Shown piece after piece: positions 1 to 10,026 of a DNA stretch of 64,000 bases. Under the pieces are notes generated by a model. That model ran no database searches. It had not been told where the DNA came from and saw only the letters and a program-made list of their open reading frames with translations. Position numbers and translations under genes: made by a program. Source of the DNA: JAEZBP01 sp963832725 (GTDB lineage Bacteria > Myxococcota_A > Polyangia > Polyangiales > Sandaracinaceae). The stretch is taken from positions 2,046,001 through 2,110,000 of the forward strand of contig CAWHVG010000003.1 of assembly GCA_963832725.1 (NCBI GenBank), written 5' to 3'. How positions within the stretch are numbered: position 1 is the stretch's first letter; every line of letters begins with the position of its first letter.

Positions 1-165
1 CACCCGGACACGAGCGCGCTGGTCTACCGGATGAGCCATCGCGCCGACGCCGCGCAGATGCCGCCTCTGGGCACGGAGCTCGTCGACGCGAAGGGCGTCG
101 CCACGGTGCAGCGCTGGATCGCAGGGCTCACGCCCGCGACCGACGACAATCCTTGCGCGCCCTGA
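1..165 (+). CDS. C-terminal end of a c-type cytochrome-like protein (partial)
   Basis: Only the last 54 codons are present, in frame 1, ending TGA. The tail has the pattern S-x(4)-R-M-S then MPPLGTELVD and a final amphipathic VQRWIAGL helix. A Met in an MPPLG context near the C-terminus followed by a xxWI helix is typical of c-type cytochrome or haem-binding tails attached to secreted deltaproteobacterial and planctomycete enzymes, where the Met is the distal haem ligand. The CxxCH motif would lie upstream of the window, so the haem assignment is an inference from the tail alone. The next gene is convergent, 27 bp away. Confidence 0.5.
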   Translation, partial: HPDTSALVYRMSHRADAAQMPPLGTELVDAKGVATVQRWIAGLTPATDDNPCAP

Positions 166-192
166 CGCGCGACGAGGGCGCTCCGAGCCGCC

Positions 193-2041
<1,849 letters not shown>

Positions 2042-2353
2042 GAGGGCAGTGTCTCGGCGAAGAGGGAGGGAGGGACCACTCCAAGATAGCATGGGGTCTG
2101 TCGAGCGGGGGCACCGCGCAGAAGCCCGATTGACAAGCCTGCCCCGGCCGGACACGGTCTTCCTGCCGTGCGTACCCTCGCCCGACGTCGCTTCGATGCG
2201 CCGAACGCGGATTCCATCGCGCGAGCGGGCGTGTACACGCATCCCGAAGGACTCTCCTGACGGCGTATCCTCTTCTTCCTTCTCACACGAGAACCATCGA
2301 GGCCGCCGCCGGGAGCTCCCGCGGCGGCCTCGCGCGTTTCGGAGCGCGCTCTC
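2042..2353. other. Divergent intergenic region, kinase / hen1
   Basis: About 310 bp separating two divergently transcribed genes, so promoters for both should lie here. A TTGACA hexamer sits on the plus strand near 2131, but I see no convincing -10 partner. The only clear structure is the GC-rich hairpin next to hen1, listed separately. Confidence 0.5.
2299..2331 (+). promoter_or_regulatory. GC-rich hairpin in the hen1 leader
   Basis: Ten-bp arms GAGGCCGCCG / CGGCGGCCTC enclose the self-complementary core CGGGAGCTCCCG, giving a long near-perfect stem 22 bp before the hen1 ATG. It is followed by a GTTTC stretch but no real T-run. It may be an attenuator-like leader structure or a weak terminator. 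The function is inferred; the inverted repeat is visible. Confidence 0.5.
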
Positions 2354-3757
2354 ATGCTCCTCACCCTCACCACCACCCACCGACCGGCCACCAATCTCGG
2401 CTACCTGCTCGAGAAGCACCCGGCGCGCGCGCAAGCCTTCCCGCTCGCGTGGGGGATGGCGCACGTCTTCTACCCGGAAGCCGACGAGGCGCGCTGTACG
2501 GCGGCGCTCCTCGTCGAGGTGGACGCCCTCCGGCTCGCGAAGGCGGCGCGCCGGCGCGGCGACGAAGGGCTCGCATCCCACTACGTCAACGACCGGCCCT
2601 ACGCCGCGAGCTCGCTCCTCTCGGTCGCGCTGGCGAAGGTCTTCTCGAGCGCGCTCCGCGGGCAGAGCCGGGAGCGACAGGAGCTGGCGGACACCCCAAT
2701 CCCGCTCGAGGCGCGGCTGCCCGCCCTGCCCTGCCGCGGCGGCGAGCACGCGCTGACGGCCCTCTTCGAGCCGCTCGGCTACGAAATCGAGCATCGCCGA
2801 TTGCCGCTCGACCCGCGCTTCTCCGAATGGGGCGCGAGCCCCTACTTCTCCGTCACGCTGCGCGCGGAGACCACCCTCTCGGCGCTGCTCTCGCACCTCT
2901 ACGTGCTCGTCCCGGTGCTCGACGACGCGAAGCACTACTTCGTCGGGCTCGACGAGGTCGAGAAGCTGGTCACGCGCGGCGAGGGCTGGCTGGCGTCGCA
3001 TCCTGCGCGCGAGCGCATCGCCCTGGGCTACTTGCGCCGGCACCGCCACCTGACGCGCGCGGCCCTGGCGCGCCTCACCGCCGACGAGGACCCGGACCCC
3101 GACGAGACGAGCGAGCGGGAGGACGAAGAGGAGGCCGCGATCGAGACGCGGGTCGGCCTCGATCAGCGGCGGCGCGACGCGGTGATCGACGTCCTGCGCG
3201 AGCACGGCGCCGCGAAGATCCTCGACCTCGGATGCGGAGAGGGAAAGCTGGTGCGCGCGCTGGCATCGTCGAGCTGGGTCGAGCGGGTGCTCGGCGTCGA
3301 CGTCGCGGTCCGCGCGCTCGAGATCGCGGCCCGGCGGATGGAGCGGTTGCCTGCCCGGGCACGCCAGCGGGCCGAGCTCGCGCACGGCTCGATGGTCTAC
3401 CGCGACCCGCGCTTTTCGGGCTTCGACGCCATCTGTCTGATCGAGGTCGTGGAGCACGTGGACCCGCCGCGGCTCGACGCGTTGGCGCGGGTGGTCCTCG
3501 GCGACGCGGCGCCCCCGCTCGTGGTGCTGACCACGCCCAACCGCGAGCACAACCGGCGCTTCGCGAGCCTCCCCGCGGGCACGCTCCGGCATCGCGATCA
3601 CCGCTTCGAGTGGACCCGCGCCGAGCTCGCAGCGTGGGCCGGCGCGCAGGCCGAGCGCTTCGGCTACACCGTGCGTTTCGTGACCGTGGGCGACGACGAT
3701 CCGGAGGTCGGCCCGCCGACGCAGATGGCCGTCTTCACGCGCGGAGGTGCGTCGTGA
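2354..3757 (+). CDS. hen1: 3'-terminal RNA ribose 2'-O-methyltransferase Hen1
   Basis: Bacterial Hen1 methylates the 2'-OH of the 3'-terminal nucleotide of a cleaved RNA before Pnkp religates it, so the repaired site resists recutting. The 467-residue protein has the bacterial N-terminal domain (MLLTLTTTHRPATNLGYLLEKHP...) and a C-terminal SAM methyltransferase domain with ILDLGCGEGKL near residue 289. The metal-binding EVVEHVD segment is near residue 363 and an HRDHRFEWTR histidine cluster near residue 412. Length fits the family. Its stop overlaps the start of pnkp by 4 bp (GTGA), so the two are translationally coupled, as expected for partners in one RNA repair complex. Confidence 0.95.
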   Translation: MLLTLTTTHRPATNLGYLLEKHPARAQAFPLAWGMAHVFYPEADEARCTAALLVEVDALRLAKAARRRGDEGLASHYVNDRPYAASSLLSVALAKVFSSALRGQSRERQELADTPIPLEARLPALPCRGGEHALTALFEPLGYEIEHRRLPLDPRFSEWGASPYFSVTLRAETTLSALLSHLYVLVPVLDDAKHYFVGLDEVEKLVTRGEGWLASHPARERIALGYLRRHRHLTRAALARLTADEDPDPDETSEREDEEEAAIETRVGLDQRRRDAVIDVLREHGAAKILDLGCGEGKLVRALASSSWVERVLGVDVAVRALEIAARRMERLPARARQRAELAHGSMVYRDPRFSGFDAICLIEVVEHVDPPRLDALARVVLGDAAPPLVVLTTPNREHNRRFASLPAGTLRHRDHRFEWTRAELAAWAGAQAERFGYTVRFVTVGDDDPEVGPPTQMAVFTRGGAS

Positions 3758-6276
3758 GCGCGCTCTCGATCCCCGAGCTCTCGCTGGTGGCGCTGGTCGG
3801 CCCCACCGGCGCCGGCAAGTGCACGTTCGCGGCCGCGCACTTCGCAGCGACCGAGGTGCTGAGCTCCGACCGCTTCCGCGCGATGGTCGCCGACGACGAG
3901 GGCAATCAGTCGGCGAGCGCCGACGCGTTCGAGATGCTCTACGGCGTGGCCGAAAAGCGCCTCGCGCGGGGGCTCCTGACCGTCGTCGACGCCACCAACG
4001 TGCAGCGCGATGCGCGCGCGGAGCTCATGCGGGTGGCGCGGACCCAGCACGTGCTGGCCGTGGCCATCGTCTTCGATGTGCCGGCGCGCGTCTGCCTCGA
4101 GCGCAACGCGTCGCGCCCCGAGCGGAGCTTCGGCCCGCACGTGGTGCGCCAGCATCGCGCGCAGCTCCAGAAGAGCATCCGCCTCCTGAAGAAGGAGGGC
4201 TTCCGCTACGTGTACGTGCTGCGCTCGGTCGAGGAGGTCGACGCGGCGTTCATCGAGCGGAAGAAGCTCTGGACCGACAAGCGGGAGGAGCACGGGCCCT
4301 TCGACGTCATCGGCGACGTGCACGGCTGCCGCGCGGAGCTCTCGGCGCTGCTCGATCGGCTCGGCTACGCGGCCGGTGCCGAGGGCGTGCGGCGTCATCC
4401 GGAGGGCCGGCGAGCGATCTTCCTCGGCGACCTGGTCGACCGCGGACCGGACGTGCCCGGCGTGCTCCGCATCGCGATGGCGATGACGCAGGCCGGGACG
4501 GCGCTCTGCATCTCGGGCAATCACGAGGCGAAGCTCGAGCGGGCGCTCGGCGGCAAGAAGGTGAAGCTCACCCACGGTCTGGCCGAGACGATGGCGCAGC
4601 TCGAGCGGGAGCCGCCCGCGTTCGCCGAAGAGGTGCGCGAGTTCATCGCCTCGCGGATCAGCCACTACGTGCTCGACGACGGGAAGCTGGTGGTGGCGCA
4701 TGCCGGGCTGCCCGAACCGCTGCACGGCCGCGCCTCGGGACGCGTGCGGCAGTTCTGCCTCTACGGCGAGACGACGGGCGAGACCGACGACCTCGGGTTA
4801 CCGGTACGGGTCGACTGGGCGCGGAGCTACCGCGGCCGGGCATCGGTGGTGTACGGGCACACGCCGGTCGCGCAGGCCCGCTGGGTGAACAACACGATCT
4901 GCGTCGACACGGGCTGCGTCTTCGGCGGCGCGCTCACCGCGCTGCGCTGGCCGGAGCGGGAGCTCGTCTCGGTGCCGGCCGAGCGCGTCCACTACGAACC
5001 GGTCCGTCCGCTCGCGGCGGCGGCGCCGGAGCGCCCGGACGACGCGCTCGACATCGGGGACGTGAGCGGCAAGCGGATCCTCGAGACGCGCTTCGCGCCG
5101 CCGGTGACCGTCCGCGCCGAGAACGCCGCCGCCGCGCTCGAGGTGATGAGCCGCTTCGCGGTGGATCCGCGGTGGCTCGTCTACCTCCCGCCGACGATGT
5201 CGCCGCCAGAGGCCACGCACGAAGAGGGCTTCCTCGAGCACCCGCGCGAAGCTTTCGCCTACTACCGCGAGCGCGGCGTGGCGGAGGTCGTGTGCGAGGA
5301 GAAGCACATGGGCTCGCGCGCGGTGTTCGTGCTCTGTCGCGACGCCGAGACGGGGCGCGAGCGCTTCGGGCAAGAGCGGCTCGGCGTGATCTACACACGG
5401 ACCGGACGCCCCTTCTTCACCGACGGAGCGCTCGAGGCGGACGTGCTGGCCCGATTGCGCGATGCCGCGGACCGGGCGGGGCTCTTCTCGGAGCTGGGCG
5501 CGTTCTTGGTCCTCGACGCCGAGCTGATGCCCTGGTCGGTCAAGTCGCAGGCGCTTCTGCGCGAGCAGTACGCGCGGGTCGGTGCGGCCGGTGGGGCGGC
5601 GCTCGGCGAAGCGGTGGAGGCGCTCGAACGGACCGCGGACCGCGGCATCGAAGGCGCCGAGGAGCTGCTGGCGGCGGAGCGGCGACGGCTCGCTTCCCTC
5701 GAGCGCTACGTCGAGGCGTACGGGCGCTACTGCTGGCCGGTGGAGGGCATCGACGATCTGGCCATCGCGCCCTTTCACGTGCTGGCGAGCGAGCGCGCGC
5801 TCCTCGTCGACCACGATCACGCCTGGCACATGGCGCAGTGCGCGCGGCTGGCGAAGGAGGACCCGTCACTGGTTCGCGCCACGCGCTGGTGGCGGGTGGA
5901 TCTGAGCGACGACGCGAGCGAAGCGGCCGCGATCGAGCGCTGGCGCACGATGACCGAAGAAGGCGGCGAGGGGATGGTGGTCAAGCCGCTCGATTGGCTC
6001 GCCAAAGACGCGCGAGGGCTCTTGCAGCCGGCCATCAAGTGCCGCGGGCGCGAGTACCTGCGGATCATCTACGGGCCGGACTACACGGACGAGGCGATGC
6101 TGGCGCGCCTGCGCCGCCGCTCGGTCGGCACCAAGCGCCGGCTGGCGCACCGGGAGCACGTGCTCGGGCTCGAAGCGCTGGCTCGCTTCGTGGAACGCGA
6201 GCCTCTTCACCGCGTACACGAGTGTGTCTTCGGCGTGCTGGCGCTCGAGAGCGTGCCCGTGGACCCGCGGCTGTGA
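3754..6276 (+). CDS. pnkp: Polynucleotide kinase-phosphatase-ligase Pnkp
   Basis: Trifunctional RNA end-healing and sealing enzyme (840 aa, normal for the family). Domains in order: 5'-kinase with P-loop GPTGAGKCT at residues 16-24; a binuclear metallophosphatase with GDVHG, GDLVDRGPD and GNHE from about residue 184 (2',3'-phosphatase); and a C-terminal adenylyltransferase with nucleotidyl lysine in EEKHMGSRA near residue 516. The GTG start overlaps the hen1 stop. Odd point: the residue after the P-loop lysine is Cys (codon TGC at 3820) where Ser or Thr normally contacts Mg-ATP. This may weaken the kinase step or be a base error. Joint Hen1-Pnkp function is known for the family; here it is inferred from the operon. 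Confidence 0.95.
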   Translation: MSALSIPELSLVALVGPTGAGKCTFAAAHFAATEVLSSDRFRAMVADDEGNQSASADAFEMLYGVAEKRLARGLLTVVDATNVQRDARAELMRVARTQHVLAVAIVFDVPARVCLERNASRPERSFGPHVVRQHRAQLQKSIRLLKKEGFRYVYVLRSVEEVDAAFIERKKLWTDKREEHGPFDVIGDVHGCRAELSALLDRLGYAAGAEGVRRHPEGRRAIFLGDLVDRGPDVPGVLRIAMAMTQAGTALCISGNHEAKLERALGGKKVKLTHGLAETMAQLEREPPAFAEEVREFIASRISHYVLDDGKLVVAHAGLPEPLHGRASGRVRQFCLYGETTGETDDLGLPVRVDWARSYRGRASVVYGHTPVAQARWVNNTICVDTGCVFGGALTALRWPERELVSVPAERVHYEPVRPLAAAAPERPDDALDIGDVSGKRILETRFAPPVTVRAENAAAALEVMSRFAVDPRWLVYLPPTMSPPEATHEEGFLEHPREAFAYYRERGVAEVVCEEKHMGSRAVFVLCRDAETGRERFGQERLGVIYTRTGRPFFTDGALEADVLARLRDAADRAGLFSELGAFLVLDAELMPWSVKSQALLREQYARVGAAGGAALGEAVEALERTADRGIEGAEELLAAERRRLASLERYVEAYGRYCWPVEGIDDLAIAPFHVLASERALLVDHDHAWHMAQCARLAKEDPSLVRATRWWRVDLSDDASEAAAIERWRTMTEEGGEGMVVKPLDWLAKDARGLLQPAIKCRGREYLRIIYGPDYTDEAMLARLRRRSVGTKRRLAHREHVLGLEALARFVEREPLHRVHECVFGVLALESVPVDPRL

Positions 6277-6363
6277 GCGTTCGGCGCCGGTCGCCCCGGG
6301 TGTCTGGGCTCACGCCATCGGCACGACGCGGCGACGGCGGCGCAGACACCGCCGCTCGCGGCC

Positions 6364-6702
6364 TCATCCGACCGGCACGTAGACGACCTGTGTGCCGTAG
6401 TAGCTCGGCCGGTAGCTGGCCACGCCACAGCGGTAGACGCCTCCCGCCATGGCGCAGCCGGGCGGGAGGGTGGTGACGTACGTCGTGCTGGCCACCGCCA
6501 CCCGGCGGGTGGTCCGACGCGACGTCCGCCGCGCCACGCCTGCGTAGCTCATGGGCGTCAGCGGGCGGCCGATCACGGCGTGGGCGACGCGGGGTCCCGG
6601 CCCGAGACCGACCGCCGCGAGCCCGGTGAGACCCAGCGCCAGCGCCGCGGCGGCGACCATCGCGCGGAGCCAACCACACATCTTCTTCGTATGCGTCTCC
6701 AT
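6364..6702 (-). CDS. Small secreted protein of unknown function
   Basis: 112-residue protein beginning METHTKKMCGWLRAMV with a clear signal peptide (AAAALALGLTGLAAVG) and a mature Arg/Ser/Thr- and Tyr-rich region ending in YYGTQVVYVPVG. A mature segment PLTPMSYAGVARRTSRR precedes two cysteines. A strong Shine-Dalgarno (AAGGAGTG) lies 5 bp upstream of this ATG, so I start the gene here even though the reading frame is open into the upstream DUF2092 gene. That openness is explained by a one-base insertion in DUF2092. It is probably co-transcribed with DUF2092; function unknown. Confidence 0.75.
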   Translation of the reverse strand: METHTKKMCGWLRAMVAAAALALGLTGLAAVGLGPGPRVAHAVIGRPLTPMSYAGVARRTSRRTTRRVAVASTTYVTTLPPGCAMAGGVYRCGVASYRPSYYGTQVVYVPVG

Positions 6703-6731
6703 GACGTTCACTCCTTCGTCGCGCCGTGGCG

Positions 6732-7578
6732 TCAGCCGCGCCGCGCTTCGGCCCCGCGCGCCGGACCGAGCGGCACGAAATCGAATCTGTTGCGCCCCCG
6801 GCGGCGGCTGGAAATCGAAGAAGCCCGTGGCGAACCGGGGGTTCAGGTCCCAGTCGTACAGATCTACCGCGAACTCGGGCTGCGCGCGCTCGTGCTTGGA
6901 CACGATCACGTAGCGGCGCGGTAGTGGCCGCGCTCCGCGCTCGATCCAGAGCTGCCAGTCGGTTTCGTTGCCGCGGAACGCGAGCTGGTCGCAGAGGACG
7001 CCGTCCACGACCGCCTCACCGACGTACATGCCCGACACGACGTCTTCCATCAGGGTGTCGTAGACGTCGCCGTAGAGGAGATCCGCGCCCGGCGCCTCGA
7101 GATCGAGGTGCTCGCGCGCGAAGTCGATCGCCGCGTCGAGCCGCGGCGGCGCGTCGGCGGTCGCGTAAAGGTTCCGCCGCGCGCCATAGAGCGTGAGCGT
7201 GTCGCCGTCGTAGTAGAGGGAGAGATCGGCTACCGGACCGGTCCTGTCGCTGCGCAGGTGATTCGGGCGCTCCACCGCCACGCGCGCGTTGGAGAGGAGC
7301 TGGATCTTCTCACCCGAGCGGAGGACGACCTCGAGCATGGGGCTCGCCGACACGACGAACGCGTGCTGCTGCCCGAGGTAGTCGCTCATCCGCTGCAAGA
7401 GCTTCTGTGCCTTGGGATCGAGGGTCCGACGCGCCTCGACCCGTTGCCCGCCCGCCTCGGGTCTCGCAGCGCGCTGTCCACCTTGCGCCGCGGCGCGCTG
7501 CCATCCCGAAAGTGTCGCACCCGCCGCCAGCGCCACGCCGGCAGAGAGAGAGAGCCAAACGAGCCATCGTCGTCTCAC
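6732..7578 (-). CDS. DUF2092 family exported protein, frameshifted near its C-terminus
   Basis: Secreted protein with an N-terminal signal (LVWLSLSAGVALAAGATLSG) and the DUF2092 body (ARVAVERPNHLRSD, DTLTLYGARRNLYATADAPPRLDAA, CDQLAFRGNETDWQLWI, PLPRRYVIVSKH, FFDFQPPPGA). The GTG start has a GGAGG Shine-Dalgarno 5 bp away. As sequenced, the frame runs past the end into the next gene. Removing one T from GATTC at 6783-6787 turns the tail into QQIDFVPLGPARGAEARRG followed by a stop at 6732, the expected place, 29 bp before the next gene's ATG. DUF2092 proteins resemble outer-membrane lipoprotein-sorting folds; the molecular role is unknown. The leader hairpin upstream may control translation. 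Confidence 0.8.
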
Positions 7579-7583
7579 CGCAC

Positions 7584-7623
7584 ACCTCCGTCACCGGGAG
7601 AATCGCTCCCGGACGACGGAGGT
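7584..7623 (-). promoter_or_regulatory. Hairpin sequestering the DUF2092 Shine-Dalgarno
   Basis: Read on the minus strand, ACCTCCGTC pairs perfectly with GACGGAGGT, and an inner CCGGGAG/CTCCCGG stem closes a short loop. The 3' arm contains the GGAGG ribosome-binding site of the GTG start at 7578, so the folded leader would hide the RBS. It lies 48 bp after the sulfatase stop, so it could instead serve as that gene's terminator, but there is no T-run. Confidence 0.6.
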
Positions 7624-7670
7624 CGGTGCAGGGCTCGGGCCAGCGGCCGGGCCTCGGCTCTCGCGGTGGG

Positions 7671-10013
7671 TCAGTCGCGGCGGTGTGCCATGGCGGCCTC
7701 GCGCTCGGGATCACGATGCCGCTTGCCCCGGACGACGACCGTGACCTTCTCCACCACGCCGCCGCGAAAGCGCGCAGGCGAGCGGTAGTCGTCCGAGGCG
7801 GGTCGGCCCACGTCGCGCCCCACCGTGATCACCCCCTCGAGGCCGAAGAACCCGGGCTGGGTCCGCATCTCGGCCGAGGCCACCTCGGTCCCGTCGACGA
7901 TCAGCTTCGCCGGCCCGAGTGGGCTCCCGTCGGGGGCGTGATCGCGCACGTCGAAGCGGACCTCCACGCTGTGCTTGCCGGCCGAGAGCGTGTCGGGCGA
8001 CGACACCTTCTGCTGGAGCTCGCCGAGCCAGTTGTAGACGTAGCAGACGCGCCCGTCCTTCACGTAGAGCGTGTGCCCACCGATGTCGCTGCCCTGCGCG
8101 AAGAGGACGCCCTCGGCCTGACCGTCGTGCACGCTCACGTCGGCGATGATGTCGAACGAGCGCTGGGTGGTACTGGCCGCGACGGCCTGGGGCACGGGCT
8201 CGCAATCCGGGTAGTAGACGTAGCGGCTGCGCGCCTTCCCCGGGTGAGGTCGCAGGTCGCCGAGCACCTCGACCGCCGTCCGATCGTCGAGCGGGAGCGC
8301 CTGGAAGCGCCCGGCCAACATGGCCCAGAGGCTCTTGAGCTGCTCGAGCTTCTCGGGGTGCGCGCTCGCGAGGTCGTGGACCTGGCTCCGATCGGCGTCG
8401 AGGTGAAAGAGCTCCCAGCGGTCGCGCTCGAAGCCGCCCCAGCCACCCGTCGCGGGATGAACGGTCGAGGCGTGCCAGCCCTGGTACCAGACGCCGCGGG
8501 TACCCAGCATGCTGTAGAACTGGGCGAGCTTCCGCGTCTGCGCGTTCGGATCGTCGAAGGTGTGGGCAATGCTCACCCCTTCGATCGGCGATTGCGCGTA
8601 GCCGTGGACCTCGTCGGGTGGTTCGAACCCGAGGCACTCGTAGAGCGTCGGCACGATGTCGACGGCGTGACAGTACTGATGTCGGATCTCACCGCGCGCC
8701 GCGATGCGTTTCGGCCACGCGACGAGCAGAGGATCCGCCGTCCCACCTTCGTAGTTGGCGTAGCGCTTGTACATCTTGAAGGGCGCGCAGAACGCCTGTG
8801 CCCACCCGGTACAGTAGTGGTTGTAGGTCTTGGGCGAGCCGAGCTCGTCGATGTGCTTCAGGTTGTCCTCGACGCTGTCGATCACCCCGTTGAAGAACTT
8901 CATCTCGTTCACGGTGCCGTTGGGACCGCCTTCCCCGCTGGCGCCGTTGTCGCTGACGACGACGACGATCGTGTCGTCCAGAATGCCGGCCTCCTCCAGG
9001 TAGTCGAGCATCCGACCGATGTGATGGTCGCAGTGGGAGACGAAGCCCGCGTACACCTCGGCCATGCGGCAGAAGAGCCGCTTCTCGTCGTCGCTGAGCG
9101 AGTCCCAGGGGCGGACGGTGTCCTGCTCGGGCCAGGGCTGCCCCTCCGGCCCCTTCTCGTTCGCGTAGGGGTTGATCGGGCTGAGCGTCGTGCCCTTCGG
9201 CAGCAGCCCCATCGCGATCTGCCGCTCCAGCACCTGCTCGCGGTACTTCTCGTAGCCCATGTCGAACTTCCCGCGATACCGATCCGCCCACTCCTTCGGG
9301 ACCTGGTGAGGCGCGTGCGCGCATCCGGGAGCGAAGTACATGAGCCAGGGCTTGTCGGGATCCACCGCCCGCGCGTCGCGAATGTACTGAATGGCCTTGT
9401 CGGTGATGTCCTTCGTGAAGTGGTACCCATCCTCCGGCAGAGAGGGCTGATCGATCGATTGGTTGTCCTGGATCAGCAGCGGGTACCACTGATTCGTCTC
9501 GCCGCCGAGGAAGCCGTAGAAGCGCTCGAACCCGCGACCGAGCGGCCACTGGCGCCGCGATCCTGCCGCGTGGTTGTCGAAGTCGGGCGTCAGGTGCCAC
9601 TTGCCGACGTGGTAGGTGCTGTACCCGCGCTCGACCAGCACCTCCGGGAGGAGCGCGTTCTCGAAGGGGATCCGCCCGTTCGATGCGGGATAGCCGGTGG
9701 CGAACTCGGAGATGCACGCCATGCCGTTCGAGGTCGCGTTGCGACCGGTCAGCAGGCAGGCGCGCGTCGGAGAGCAGAGCGCCGTGGTGTGGAACTGACT
9801 GTAGCGGAGACCCATCTCCGCGATGCGGGTCATGTTGGGCGTATCGATCAGCCCGCCGTAGCAGTCGAACGCGCCGAAGCCGACGTCGTCCCACACGATG
9901 TAGAGGATGTTGGGCGCACCGTCGGGCGCGCTGGGCGGGCCGTAGGGCGTCCAATCCGGCGCGGAGTCGCGGACGTCGAGCGCGATGCGCCCCGAGAATC
10001 GCTTCTTGGCCAT
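7671..10013 (-). CDS. Arylsulfatase, formylglycine-dependent (Cys type)
   Basis: Type I sulfatase that hydrolyses sulfate esters. The metal site begins with PNILYIVWDD (Asp 42-43). The CSPTR motif has Cys80 as the residue converted to formylglycine, followed by ACLLTGRN; the HVGKWHL and SDNGASGEGGPNGT segments supply further active-site residues. At 780 aa it is long, with a C-terminal beta-rich extension (VEVRFDVRDHAPDGSPLGPAKLIVDG) that is likely substrate-binding. I prefer the second ATG because GGGGAG sits 6 bp before it; the ATG 6 bp further upstream abuts the Shine-Dalgarno. No signal peptide is visible, so it is probably cytoplasmic. The radical-SAM maturase is the next gene upstream, 13 bp away, in the same operon. 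Confidence 0.93.
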   Translation of the reverse strand: MAKKRFSGRIALDVRDSAPDWTPYGPPSAPDGAPNILYIVWDDVGFGAFDCYGGLIDTPNMTRIAEMGLRYSQFHTTALCSPTRACLLTGRNATSNGMACISEFATGYPASNGRIPFENALLPEVLVERGYSTYHVGKWHLTPDFDNHAAGSRRQWPLGRGFERFYGFLGGETNQWYPLLIQDNQSIDQPSLPEDGYHFTKDITDKAIQYIRDARAVDPDKPWLMYFAPGCAHAPHQVPKEWADRYRGKFDMGYEKYREQVLERQIAMGLLPKGTTLSPINPYANEKGPEGQPWPEQDTVRPWDSLSDDEKRLFCRMAEVYAGFVSHCDHHIGRMLDYLEEAGILDDTIVVVVSDNGASGEGGPNGTVNEMKFFNGVIDSVEDNLKHIDELGSPKTYNHYCTGWAQAFCAPFKMYKRYANYEGGTADPLLVAWPKRIAARGEIRHQYCHAVDIVPTLYECLGFEPPDEVHGYAQSPIEGVSIAHTFDDPNAQTRKLAQFYSMLGTRGVWYQGWHASTVHPATGGWGGFERDRWELFHLDADRSQVHDLASAHPEKLEQLKSLWAMLAGRFQALPLDDRTAVEVLGDLRPHPGKARSRYVYYPDCEPVPQAVAASTTQRSFDIIADVSVHDGQAEGVLFAQGSDIGGHTLYVKDGRVCYVYNWLGELQQKVSSPDTLSAGKHSVEVRFDVRDHAPDGSPLGPAKLIVDGTEVASAEMRTQPGFFGLEGVITVGRDVGRPASDDYRSPARFRGGVVEKVTVVVRGKRHRDPEREAAMAHRRD

Positions 10014-10026
10014 TTCCATCTCCCCT

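Noticed and set aside
6364..7578. A single 404-residue DUF2092 fusion protein
   Set aside because: A second signal peptide and a strong RBS lie at the internal ATG, and one corrected base restores the DUF2092 stop.
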